This document shows, one piece after another, positions 56,754-64,000 of a stretch of 64,000 nucleotides of DNA. Origin of the DNA: an uncultured Sphingopyxis sp. (GTDB lineage: Bacteria; Pseudomonadota; Alphaproteobacteria; Sphingomonadales; Sphingomonadaceae); the NCBI RefSeq assembly GCF_900078365.1, contig NZ_LT598653.1, positions 2,852,001-2,916,000 on the forward strand. The letters run 5' to 3'. The translations under genes and the position numbers were made by a program. The notes under the pieces are model-generated. The model was not told the DNA's origin, did no database searches, and saw only the letters and a program-made list of their open reading frames with translations. Every line of letters starts with the position of its first letter. Positions within the stretch are counted from its first letter, which is position 1.

Positions 56754-57716
56754 TTATGCGAGGCTCGAATCCAGACCCTTGCACGCGTCGAGCAGTTCCT
56801 TGACCGCGTCGACCGACACCTGCAGGCCCGCCTTGTCGGCGTCGTCGAGTTCGATTTCGACGATCTTCTCGACGCCGTTCGCGCCGATCAGCACCGGCAC
56901 GCCCACGTAAAGGCCGTCGACGCCATATTGGCCGTCGACATAGGCGGCGCAGGGCAGGATGCGCTTCTGGTCGCCGAGATAGGCTTCGGCCATCGCGATG
57001 CCCGAGGCCGCGGGGGCATAGAAGGCCGAGCCGGTGCCGAGCAGCGCGACGATCTCGCCGCCGCCGCCGCGGGTGCGCTTGACGATCGCGTCGATCTTGT
57101 CCTGCGACGACAGGCCCATCTTGACGAGGTCGGGAACGGGAATGCCGTTGATGGTCGAGTAACGCACGACGGGAACCATCGTGTCGCCGTGGCCGCCGAG
57201 CACGAAGGTGTTCACATCCTTCACCGACACGTCGAATTCGTCGGCGATGAAGTGGCTGAAGCGCGCCGAATCGAGCACACCCGCCATGCCGACGACCTTG
57301 TTGTGCGGCAGGCCCGAGAATTCGCGCAGCGCCCACACCATGGCATCGAGCGGATTGGTGATGCAGATGACGAAAGCGTCGGGGGCGTTCGCCTTGATGC
57401 CCTCACCCACAGCCTTCATGACTTTCAGATTGATCCCGAGCAGGTCGTCACGGCTCATGCCCGGCTTGCGGGCAACGCCGGCGGTGACGATGATGACGTC
57501 GGCGCCCGCGATGTCCTTATAATCGTTGGTGCCGGTGATCTTCGCGTCGAAGCCCGCGATCGGGCCGACCTGCGACAGGTCGAGCGCCTTGCCCTGCGGC
57601 ACGCCTTCGACCACGTCGAACAGGACGACGTCGCCGAGTTCCTTCTGCGCGGCGAGCAGCGCCAGCGTTCCGCCGATATTCCCGGCTCCGATCAAAGCGA
57701 TCTTCTTGCGTCCCAT
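56754..57716 (-). CDS. mdh: Malate dehydrogenase
   Basis: 320 residues from ATG 57716, with AAGGGAG upstream; the frame is open to 57776 but the extra residues do not fit the family. NAD motif GAGNIGG, substrate loop TAGVARKPGMSRDDLLGINL, ITNPLDAMVW, GMAGVLDSARF and the catalytic His in VLGGHGDTMVPVVRYS identify the LDH-like MDH. It oxidises malate to oxaloacetate. First gene of the TCA run. Confidence 0.97.
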   Translation of the reverse strand: MGRKKIALIGAGNIGGTLALLAAQKELGDVVLFDVVEGVPQGKALDLSQVGPIAGFDAKITGTNDYKDIAGADVIIVTAGVARKPGMSRDDLLGINLKVMKAVGEGIKANAPDAFVICITNPLDAMVWALREFSGLPHNKVVGMAGVLDSARFSHFIADEFDVSVKDVNTFVLGGHGDTMVPVVRYSTINGIPVPDLVKMGLSSQDKIDAIVKRTRGGGGEIVALLGTGSAFYAPAASGIAMAEAYLGDQKRILPCAAYVDGQYGVDGLYVGVPVLIGANGVEKIVEIELDDADKAGLQVSVDAVKELLDACKGLDSSLA

Positions 57717-58050
57717 GGCGCGCGGCACTCCCTTCCTGGCAAGCCCGGCATTTGGTTCACAGACCGGCGGGGGCACGGGCCAAAGCTCCGCACCGGTCCC
57801 AAGACTGGCGACGCCCCTACGCCGATTCCCTTAAGGAAACAACCGCGAAAAAGCCGAAAAACCGCCTTTTTTTGCTAATAGTTCGCAATAACGATAATGG
57901 CCTCGAAAATTGATTTAGATGACAGGCTGGCGCGTGCCATGGCAGGATCGCAACGGGTTCGCGGCAGGATGGAAGAAAAATGCGCCGTTCGCATAGGGCT
58001 ATTGCGCAACGCCGATTAACCCTCCCTTATTCCCGCTTTGTTACGCGCCC
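57717..58050. other. Divergent intergenic region upstream of mdh and the polysaccharide deacetylase
   Basis: 334 bases without a supported gene. The part 57850-57920 is AT-rich relative to the rest and contains a run of seven or more T and AATAACGATAATGG, so promoters for both directions probably lie here. I could not pick a convincing -35/-10 pair. No hairpin repeat of the family found in the other gaps is present. Confidence 0.4.
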
Positions 58051-59097
58051 ATGATGACGCGCGCGATCATCAGCTTCGACACCGAATTGTCGGCGGGCCT
58101 CTATCAACGGGGCCAGGACGCGCGCGCCAATTTCGAAAGCTCGATCCTCGGCCGCTGCCGCGATGGCGATTTCGGCATCCATTTCCAGATGGACATGCTC
58201 GAAAGATACGGCCTGAAGGGCGTCTTCTTCGTCGATCCGATGCCCGCGCTCGTCCACGGGCCGTCGATCGTCCGCGACATCGTCGCTCCGATTGTCGCGC
58301 GCGGTCACGAGGTGCAGCTCCACATCCACACCGAATGGCTCGCCTTCGCGCGCTTCAACCCGGCCGGGCGGCTGACCGGGCGCAACATCGGCGACTTTCC
58401 GCTGGGCGCGCAGAAAAAGCTGATCGGGCTGGCGGCTGACATGCTGGTGCGCGCGGGCGCGCCCGACCCGGTCGCGTTTCGCGCCGGCAATTTCGGCGCC
58501 AACGACGATACGCTGCGCGCGCTCGCCGCGCTGGGTTTCGACTATGACAGCAGCTTCAATGGCGCCCATGTCGGCCATGGCTGCGACATTGCGCTCGACC
58601 GCCGCAATATCGGAATGCGCCTGCACCACGGTGTCTGCGAGGTGCCGGTCAGCGGCCTGATGGACCGCGTCGACAGCTTTCGCCCCGCGCAGCTGTGCGC
58701 GATGTCCGAAGAGGAGATGCGCGACGCGCTCGACCATGCGGCGGCGAGCGGGGCGATCCAGTTCTCGGCCTTCAGCCATAGTTTCGAGCTGCTCAGCCGT
58801 GATCGCGCGGTGCCGAACCGGCTGGCGATCGCGCGCATGGAAGCCTTGTGCCAGGCGGTCGCCGCCGACCCGCGCGTGACCAACGGCGGCTTCGCCGACC
58901 TGCCCTCGCCCCCGGCACGGCCGGGGCCGATCAGGCCGCCCGAACCGCGCCCCTTTCGGACGATGCGCCGCACCGCCGAACAGGCTGCCGGACATCTCGC
59001 CCACGAAATGCGTTACGTCCGCAGTCTGGCCTATGTCGCCGCCAACACGTCGCGCTGGGGGAAGATCGCCGGCGGCGTCCTGCTCGTGCTGGTGTAG
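58051..59097 (+). CDS. Polysaccharide deacetylase-like protein
   Basis: 348 residues. The NodB-type motifs are visible: motif 1 IISFDTE (catalytic/metal Asp), motif 2 HEVQLHIHTEW (metal His pair), motif 3 FRAGNFGANDDTLRALAALGFDYDSSF and later SHSFELL. This fits carbohydrate esterase family 4. Without a signal peptide it probably acts in the cytoplasm or on a cytoplasmic glycan intermediate. A neighbouring cell-surface assembly region (flippase at 61.7 kb) would be consistent. Substrate unknown. Two adjacent ATG codons at 58051 and 58054. Confidence 0.85.
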   Translation: MMTRAIISFDTELSAGLYQRGQDARANFESSILGRCRDGDFGIHFQMDMLERYGLKGVFFVDPMPALVHGPSIVRDIVAPIVARGHEVQLHIHTEWLAFARFNPAGRLTGRNIGDFPLGAQKKLIGLAADMLVRAGAPDPVAFRAGNFGANDDTLRALAALGFDYDSSFNGAHVGHGCDIALDRRNIGMRLHHGVCEVPVSGLMDRVDSFRPAQLCAMSEEEMRDALDHAAASGAIQFSAFSHSFELLSRDRAVPNRLAIARMEALCQAVAADPRVTNGGFADLPSPPARPGPIRPPEPRPFRTMRRTAEQAAGHLAHEMRYVRSLAYVAANTSRWGKIAGGVLLVLV

Positions 59098-59099
59098 GG

Positions 59100-60218
59100 T
59101 CAGTCCTCGGCCGGCCCGTGGCCCAGCGCCAGATAATCGTCCGACTGCATTTCGGCGAGGCGGCTCGCCGTGCGCTCGAATTCGAACGCCCCGTCGCCCG
59201 CGACATAAAGCTGATCGGGCGTCGCGGCGGCACTCGCGAGCAGCTTGACCTTATATTCGTAGAGCGCGTCGATCAGCGTGACGAAGCGCGCCGCTTCGTT
59301 GCGGTTCTCGGGCCCCATGCGCGGGATGCCGACGATGATCACCGCGTGAAAATGCCGCGCGACGGCGAGATAGTCGGCCGCCCCCCGCGCCTCGCCGCAC
59401 AGCCGCTTGAACGAAAACACCGCAACGCCCTTCAACGCCTTGGGTACGTGCAAGATCCGCCCGCCCCCGACATCGAGGTCGAGGCTCGGCACATGCGCGC
59501 GGTCCTCGGGCGGATAGTCGGTCAGGCGGAAGAAGGCGGCCGACAGCGCCGCGCTCGCCGCATCGTCGGCGGGCACGAACCAGCGCGCGCCATCGCCTAG
59601 CCGGTCGCGGCGGTAATCGGTCGGGCCGTTGAGGCTCATCACCTCGAGCCTTTCCTCGACGAGCGCGATGAAGGGCAGGAAATGCTCGCGGTTGAGCCCG
59701 TCCTTGTAGAGATCCTTCGGCGGCCGGTTCGAAGTCGCGACCATCGTCACGCCATGATCGATCAGCGCCGTGAACAGGCGCGAGAGGATCATCGCGTCGG
59801 CGCTATTGTTCACGACCATCTCGTCGAAGGCGAGGCAGCGGGTATTTTCGGCGAGCGCCTCGGCGACGAGCGGGATCGGGTCGCCGCTCTCGCTCTTTCT
59901 GACCTCGCGCATCCGCGCATGGACGTCGAGCATGAAGGCGTGGAAATGGACCCGCCGCTTCCGCTGGATATTCAGCTGGTCGTAAAAGAGGTCCATCAGC
60001 ATCGACTTGCCGCGCCCGACCGCACCCCACAGATAGACGCCGTGCAGCGCCTCGGGCTTGCGCCCCGCGAGGCGCCACAGCAGGCTGCCGCGCTTCGGCA
60101 CCGCTTCGAGTTCGGCCTGCAGCTGGTTCAGCCGTTCGGCGGCGGCGCGCTGCTCGGGATCGGGGCGAAGCTCGCCCGCCGCGACGAGCGCGTCATAGGC
60201 CGCAAGGACGGTGGTCAT
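59100..60218 (-). CDS. zapE: AFG1/ZapE-type ATPase
   Basis: 372 residues from ATG 60218; its ATGA overlaps the end of the upstream hotdog gene. P-loop GVYLWGAVGRGKSMLMDLF, Walker B CLAFDEMVVNNSADAMIL, the sensor region VATSNRPPKDLYKDGLNREHFLPFI and the C-terminal DALYEYKVKLLASAA fit the family. In E. coli ZapE affects the Z ring; mitochondrial relatives deal with respiratory-chain proteins. Its position next to sdhB suggests a respiratory-complex link but does not prove it. Confidence 0.95.
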   Translation of the reverse strand: MTTVLAAYDALVAAGELRPDPEQRAAAERLNQLQAELEAVPKRGSLLWRLAGRKPEALHGVYLWGAVGRGKSMLMDLFYDQLNIQRKRRVHFHAFMLDVHARMREVRKSESGDPIPLVAEALAENTRCLAFDEMVVNNSADAMILSRLFTALIDHGVTMVATSNRPPKDLYKDGLNREHFLPFIALVEERLEVMSLNGPTDYRRDRLGDGARWFVPADDAASAALSAAFFRLTDYPPEDRAHVPSLDLDVGGGRILHVPKALKGVAVFSFKRLCGEARGAADYLAVARHFHAVIIVGIPRMGPENRNEAARFVTLIDALYEYKVKLLASAAATPDQLYVAGDGAFEFERTASRLAEMQSDDYLALGHGPAED

Positions 60219-60703
60219 TTGCTCGCCTTGCGGATCGTTCCGGCGAAGCTCAGCACGATGTGGCTGTCGCCCTCGCCCTGCACGACCAGCCCGCGCAGGA
60301 AAATCAGCCGGCCGGTCTCGCGCACCAGCTCGACCACGGCGTCGAGCGGCTCGCCGACGCGGCCCGCGCCGACGAACTGGGTCGAGAGATCGAGCGTCAC
60401 CGAATGGCCGGCGTTGAGCGATCCGAACTGGTGCGACGCCGCAAAGAGCGCGATGTCGACGAGCGCGAGGCTGACCGCGCCATGGACATTGTCGCCGAGA
60501 TTGCTGTGCTTGCGCTCCGGAATCATCCGCACTCGCGCGCAAGGGCGGCCATCAGCCGTCGGCGGCTCGACGCGAACCGTCAGCGGCTCGATGAAAGCGT
60601 TGAAGCGGCTGGGATCCTTGAGGTTCCAGCTGACCCAGCCGTCCTCCAGTTCCTCGGCGCTGAAATGGTCGCGGCGCTTCGGTTCCTCGATGCCGTCGTT
60701 CAC
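60215..60703 (-). CDS. PaaI-like hotdog-fold thioesterase
   Basis: 162 residues from GTG 60703, overlapping the sdhB stop by two bases. The core NLGDNVHGAVSLALVDIALFAASHQFG includes the catalytic HGG-like HGA and Asp of the PaaI/YbdB hotdog group; the second half TLDLSTQFVGAGRVGEPLDAVVELVRETGRLIFLRGLV is typical of the fold. It probably cleaves an acyl-CoA, identity unknown. Tight coupling to sdhB upstream and zapE downstream makes a three-gene unit. Confidence 0.88.
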   Translation of the reverse strand: MNDGIEEPKRRDHFSAEELEDGWVSWNLKDPSRFNAFIEPLTVRVEPPTADGRPCARVRMIPERKHSNLGDNVHGAVSLALVDIALFAASHQFGSLNAGHSVTLDLSTQFVGAGRVGEPLDAVVELVRETGRLIFLRGLVVQGEGDSHIVLSFAGTIRKASK

Positions 60704-61482
60704 ACCTGCCGCTCGGCCTCGAGCTTCTTGATCTCGGCAATCGCGCGCGCTGGACTCAGGCCCTTGGGGCACGCATTGGCGCAGTTCATGATCGTGTGAC
60801 AGCGATAGAGGCGGAACGGATCTTCGAGTTCGTCGAGGCGTTCGCCGGTCATCTCGTCGCGACTGTCGGCGAGCCAGCGATAAGCCTGAAGCAGGATCGC
60901 GGGACCGAGGAACTTGTCGCTGTTCCACCAATAGCTCGGGCAGCTCGTCGAGCAGCAGGCGCAGAGGATGCACTCGTAAAGCCCGTCGAGCTTTTCGCGT
61001 TCCTCGGGCGACTGGAGCCGCTCCTTGCCGCTCGGCGTCGTCGTCTTGGTCTTGAGCCAGGGCTCGATCGACGCATATTGCGCATAGAAATGGGTGAAGT
61101 CGGGGACGAGGTCCTTGATGACGTCCATCGACGGCAGCGGGGTGATCGTGATGTCGCCCTTCAGATCCTCGATCGCGGTCGTGCAGGCGAGGCCGTTCTT
61201 GCCGTTCATGTTCATCGAACAGCTGCCGCAGATGCCCTCACGGCACGAGCGGCGGAAGGTCAGCGTCGAATCCTGCTCGCTCTTCATCTTGATCAGCGCG
61301 TCGAGCACCATCGGGCCGCATTTTTCGGTGTCGATCTCGAACGTGTCGAAATGCGGGTTCTGCCCCTTGTCGGGGTCGTAGCGATAGACCTTGAATTTCC
61401 TGACGGCGGTCGCGCCCTCGGCCTTGTGGACCGTGCCCGTCTTTTGCGGGCGGCTGTTCTTGGGCAGGACGAATTGGGCCAT
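60700..61482 (-). CDS. sdhB: Succinate dehydrogenase iron-sulfur subunit
   Basis: 260 residues. Cluster ligands are complete: [2Fe-2S] CREGICGSCSMNMNGKNGLAC, [4Fe-4S] CILCACCSTSCP and [3Fe-4S] CHTIMNCANACPKG. It passes electrons from SdhA to quinone in complex II. The first in-frame ATG gives MAQFVLPKNS. Notably the sdhC, sdhD and sdhA genes are not upstream: a hairpin repeat and a divergent flippase gene lie there, so sdhB is separate from the other subunits at this locus. Confidence 0.97.
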   Translation of the reverse strand: MAQFVLPKNSRPQKTGTVHKAEGATAVRKFKVYRYDPDKGQNPHFDTFEIDTEKCGPMVLDALIKMKSEQDSTLTFRRSCREGICGSCSMNMNGKNGLACTTAIEDLKGDITITPLPSMDVIKDLVPDFTHFYAQYASIEPWLKTKTTTPSGKERLQSPEEREKLDGLYECILCACCSTSCPSYWWNSDKFLGPAILLQAYRWLADSRDEMTGERLDELEDPFRLYRCHTIMNCANACPKGLSPARAIAEIKKLEAERQV

Positions 61483-61581
61483 ATCGCTGAAGTTCCCTAT
61501 GCAATCGCGCGCTGCCTAGACCCGATTGGCGGAGTCGACAAGGGGGTGGATCAAGGGAGTTCGGCCTTTCCTTGGTTTCGG

Positions 61582-61668
61582 TGCGTCCCCGCGAAGGCGG
61601 GGACCCATCTCCGGATGGCGCCGTATCGAACCGGCGGGAGATGGGCTCCCGCCTTCGCGGGAGCACAC
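61582..61668. repeat. Paired-hairpin intergenic repeat (copy 9)
   Basis: Left arm GTGCGTCCCCGCGAAGGCGG followed by GGACCCATCTCC, right arm GGAGATGGGCTCCCGCCTTC followed by GCGGGAGCACA. Stems CCCCGC/GCGGGG and CTCCCGC/GCGGGAG. A T-run follows at 61671-61679. It separates the divergent sdhB and flippase genes. Confidence 0.9.
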
Positions 61669-61707
61669 CGCTTTTTTTTTGCTTCAATGCTGCTACGGCC
61701 ACATCCG

Positions 61708-63252
61708 ATGAGCGAAAGCGCCGATCAGCCCGCCGTTACCAGCCGCAGCGTCGCGCGCGGGCTCGGCACGACCGTACTGGCGCGGCTGGGCGCGGTGGTC
61801 GAAATCGTCGCGCAGCCGCTCTATGTCCTGATGTTCGGCCTCGCCGGCTATGGCCTCTATGCCGTGCTGTGGGCGGCGGTGAACCTGCTCGAGAATATCT
61901 TCGACCTCGGCATGACGAGCGCGATGCAGCGCACCGTTCCGCAGTCGGCGAGCGATGCCGAAGCGGCGGCGGCGCTGCGCACGGCGATGGTCTTCGGCGT
62001 CGGCCCGTGCATCCTCGTCGCGGCGCTGGTCGCGGTCTTCGCCGGGGAACTCGCCCCGCTGCTCAACGTCGCGGCGAAGGACCGCGACCTCGTCACGCCC
62101 GCCATCCGCATCTTCGTCTGGGCGCTGCCTTTATGGGCCTTTGTCGAGATCGCGACATCGGCGCTGCGCGCGCGCATGGTGTTCGGCGCCGAAATCCGCC
62201 TGCGCATCGTGTGGGAACAGGTGATGCGGCTGGTGTTTGCCGGCCTGTTCTTCGCGGGCGGGCTCGGCCTTAAGGGGCTTTTCATCGCGCATCTCTGTTC
62301 GCTGGCGGCTACAGCGGCGCTCAGTGTGCGCCTGCTCCGCCGCCATTTCGACTTTACCGAACTGCTCCGCGGCGGGCGCGGCAGCGGGGTGGAGCGCGAC
62401 ACCTTCTGGGCCGGTATCTCGATCCTGCCATCCAACATCATCGGCCGGCTGTTCGGCGATGCGCCGGCGCTGATCCTCAATATGCTGCTGCCCGGTGCCG
62501 CGGGCGCGGCGGCGGCGGGGCTGTTCACGATCGCGCGCAAGCTGTCGAGCGTCGTCCAGCTCGTCCGCATCGCCTTCACCTATGTGATGGCGCCGCTCGC
62601 CGCCAGCGCCGAACGCGAGGACCGGCGCCAGGTCGCCGACATCTATGCCTATGCCACGCGGCTGATCCTGGCGATCGCGCTGCCGCTCGCCGCGGTGCTC
62701 GCGGCGGGCAGCGCATCGCTGCTGGGGCTGTTCGGGCACGGCGCGCAGGCCGCGCAAGCGGCGCTCGTCATCCTGCTGTTCGCGCGCGCCGCCGAGGCGG
62801 TGCTCGGCATTTCGGCGCCGGTGCTGCAAGTCGTCGCCGCCTTCCGGCATCAACTCACCGCCAGCCTCTTCGGCGTCGCGGTCGCGATCGGTTCGGGCTG
62901 GCTGATCGTCGGGCATGTCGGTCCGCTGACCGGGGTGACGCTCGCGACGGCCGTCGGTCTTGTCGTGATGGCGGCGATCCCGATGATCCAGCTCGCGATC
63001 ACCGAGAAGCTGCATCCTTTCGACCCGCAATTTCCGGCGGTCGCCCTTCGCGGCATTGCCATCACCCTTGTTGCCGGCACCGCGGCGATGCTCGCCGACC
63101 TTTTGCCCGACGCGCTTTCGCTGCCGCTGCTGGTGCTGATCGCCGCCGCGTCGATATGGGCTGCGCTGCGTTTCGCCTTGCCGCTCGCCGATCGCATGTC
63201 GCTGGGCAAGACCGGCCGCAAGCTCCGGCTGTTCGAGCCCGAAGCCGCATGA
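61708..63252 (+). CDS. MATE/MOP-superfamily lipopolysaccharide or polysaccharide flippase
   Basis: 514 residues with about 12-14 membrane helices and short charged loops. The N-terminal SRSVARGLGTTVLARLGAVVEIVAQPLYVLMFGLAGYGLYAVLWAAVNLLENIFDLGMTSAMQRTVPQ pattern is typical of Wzx/RfbX-like exporters, which flip lipid-linked sugars across the inner membrane. ATG 61708 (MSESADQPAV) is used; an in-frame ATG at 61687 is also possible, and much longer upstream extension overlaps sdhB on the other strand. Its stop overlaps the next gene (ATGA). The cargo cannot be told from the sequence. Confidence 0.88.
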   Translation: MSESADQPAVTSRSVARGLGTTVLARLGAVVEIVAQPLYVLMFGLAGYGLYAVLWAAVNLLENIFDLGMTSAMQRTVPQSASDAEAAAALRTAMVFGVGPCILVAALVAVFAGELAPLLNVAAKDRDLVTPAIRIFVWALPLWAFVEIATSALRARMVFGAEIRLRIVWEQVMRLVFAGLFFAGGLGLKGLFIAHLCSLAATAALSVRLLRRHFDFTELLRGGRGSGVERDTFWAGISILPSNIIGRLFGDAPALILNMLLPGAAGAAAAGLFTIARKLSSVVQLVRIAFTYVMAPLAASAEREDRRQVADIYAYATRLILAIALPLAAVLAAGSASLLGLFGHGAQAAQAALVILLFARAAEAVLGISAPVLQVVAAFRHQLTASLFGVAVAIGSGWLIVGHVGPLTGVTLATAVGLVVMAAIPMIQLAITEKLHPFDPQFPAVALRGIAITLVAGTAAMLADLLPDALSLPLLVLIAAASIWAALRFALPLADRMSLGKTGRKLRLFEPEAA

Positions 63253-63959
63253 CCGGCACGCCATCCTCCCTTCGCGTCGCGGTCTACGATCTCGACCGGA
63301 CGGTGCTGCGCACGCCGACCTTCACCCTGTTCCTGCTCTGGGCGGCGTGGCGCGAAGCGCGCTGGCGCTTGCTGCTGCTGCCCGCGCTTGCCGGGCTGAT
63401 GATCGGCCATGCGCTGCGCCTCTATGGGCGCGAGCGGTTCAAGCCCGCCGCGATCCGCCTGATGCTGGGCAAGAGCATCACGCCCGAACGGGCCGAAAGA
63501 CTCGCCGTCGCCTTCGCCGCCTGGCGCGTCCCGCGCGACGTGCCGCCGGGCGCCGCCGCCTGCATCGCGCGCGACCGGGCCGAGGGCTATCGGCTGCTGA
63601 TGGCGACCGCGGCGCCTGAATTCTACGCGGGCGCCATCGCCGAGGCGCTCGGCTTCGACGCCATCGTCGCCTCGCGCCACCACCGCGACGCCGAGGGCAA
63701 CTGGCTCCCTCCGCTCGACGGGCCCAATTGCTACGGCGCGGAGAAGGCGCGGCGCGTCGGCGAGTGGCTTGCCGCGAACGCGCCGGGCGGCACGGCGCAT
63801 ATCCGCGCCTATTCGGACCATCTCAGCGACGCGCCGACCTTTGCGCTCGCCAGCGAGGCCTGGCTGGTCGGGCGCGGCGGCAAATATGTCCGGCTGGCCG
63901 CGAAGCACGGATGGCGCGCCGCCGATTTCGAGGACGCCGCCGTGGCCGAACCCCATTGA
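63249..63959 (+). CDS. HAD-IB family phosphatase
   Basis: 236 residues. Motif I is VAVYDLDRTVLRTPTF (DxDxT), motif II LMATAAPEFYAGAIAEALGFDAIVAS (Thr/Ser), and motif III/IV AEKARRVGEWL with YSDHLSDAPTFALASEAWLVG (the Asp pair). This is the SerB/PSP-like HAD-IB group. A hydrophobic stretch near residues 30-55 may contact membrane. It is translationally coupled to the flippase and to the next gene, so a role in lipid or glycan assembly is likely but unproven. Confidence 0.88.
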   Translation: MTGTPSSLRVAVYDLDRTVLRTPTFTLFLLWAAWREARWRLLLLPALAGLMIGHALRLYGRERFKPAAIRLMLGKSITPERAERLAVAFAAWRVPRDVPPGAAACIARDRAEGYRLLMATAAPEFYAGAIAEALGFDAIVASRHHRDAEGNWLPPLDGPNCYGAEKARRVGEWLAANAPGGTAHIRAYSDHLSDAPTFALASEAWLVGRGGKYVRLAAKHGWRAADFEDAAVAEPH

Positions 63960-64000
63960 TGCGCATCCTGTTCCTCTTCATCGGCGAGCCGCATCATGTA
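63959..64000 (+). CDS. Start of a further gene in the same operon (cut by window end)
   Basis: ATG 63959 shares a base with the HAD stop (TGATG). Only 14 residues are visible (MRILFLFIGEPHHV), a hydrophobic beta-strand start such as many glycosyltransferase-fold proteins have. Identity cannot be given. Confidence 0.5.
   Translation, partial: MRILFLFIGEPHHV

Noticed and set aside
56629..57336. N-terminal extension of the sucD frame
   Set aside because: It covers the hairpin repeat and mdh in another frame; SucD starts MSILIDKNTKV at 56628.
47443..61668. Recurrent ~25-bp repeats as a CRISPR array
   Set aside because: Copies are dispersed between genes, palindromic in pairs and lack regular unique spacers or cas genes.
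60796..61707. Upstream extension of the flippase frame across sdhB
   Set aside because: It runs antisense to sdhB and through the hairpin repeat; flippase homology begins near 61708.

Overview
The window is high-GC (roughly two-thirds by eye), densely packed DNA from one alphaproteobacterial chromosome. The gene order yebC-ruvC-ruvA-ruvB-ybgC-tolQRAB-pal, the mdh-sucD-sucA-sucB-lpd order, frequent GTG/TTG starts and the families present fit Sphingomonadales, probably Sphingopyxis or a close relative. That name is inference; no rRNA is present. One tRNA-Leu(GAG) was found. I saw no CRISPR array, prophage, transposase or replication origin.

Layout: (1) 1-7.0 kb: the 3' end of a very long glycine-rich repeat adhesin, then cysS, a D-2-hydroxyacid dehydrogenase and a small exported protein. 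(2) 7.0-13.2 kb, minus strand: an unusual redox/signalling operon. It encodes a FAD-NAD(P) oxidoreductase fused to two cyclic-nucleotide-binding domains and a four-cluster ferredoxin module, a haem-type membrane protein, an FHA-domain decahaem cytochrome c, and a CpdA-like metallophosphoesterase. (3) 13.4-16.5 kb: DUF3060 protein, bpt, pyruvate kinase. (4) 16.5-28.1 kb, plus strand: DUF1244, GapR-like, MscS, YbjQ-like, GNAT, YebC, ruvCAB (split by two accessory genes) and ybgC-tolQRAB-pal. (5) 28.1-44.8 kb, minus strand: a complete type II secretion operon gspC-N plus prepilin peptidase, preceded by a TonB-dependent receptor and a beta-helix-like lipoprotein. (6) 44.9-48.2 kb: tRNA-Leu, alpha/beta hydrolase, MpaB-family oxygenase, TRIC-like channel. 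(7) 48.2-57.7 kb, minus strand: M20 amidohydrolase and the TCA operon mdh-sucD-(GIY-YIG)-sucA-sucB-lpd. (8) 58-64 kb: polysaccharide deacetylase, zapE, hotdog thioesterase, sdhB, a flippase-like exporter, a HAD phosphatase and the start of another gene.

Two systems stand out. First, both the lipoprotein gene and gspC are preceded by tandem 7-mers in 11-bp register that resemble PhoB boxes, each with a -10-like TAG motif exactly 10 bp after the last repeat. This suggests that the secretion machine, its probable lipoprotein cargo and the receptor are all switched on by phosphate starvation. Second, the 7-13 kb operon appears to join NAD(P)H oxidation, Fe-S clusters, a membrane cytochrome and a decahaem protein to cyclic-nucleotide and phosphothreonine sensing, with a possible cyclic-nucleotide phosphodiesterase as its last gene.

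The window also holds odd sequence events. There are three short insertions or duplications bounded by direct repeats, each a multiple of three bases: 66 bp in the adhesin, 84 bp in gspK (bringing an in-frame stop), and 87 bp in sucD (a diverged internal duplication). A one-base frameshift breaks a GIY-YIG gene. A family of paired-hairpin intergenic repeats with compensatory stem changes fills every gap of the TCA operon.
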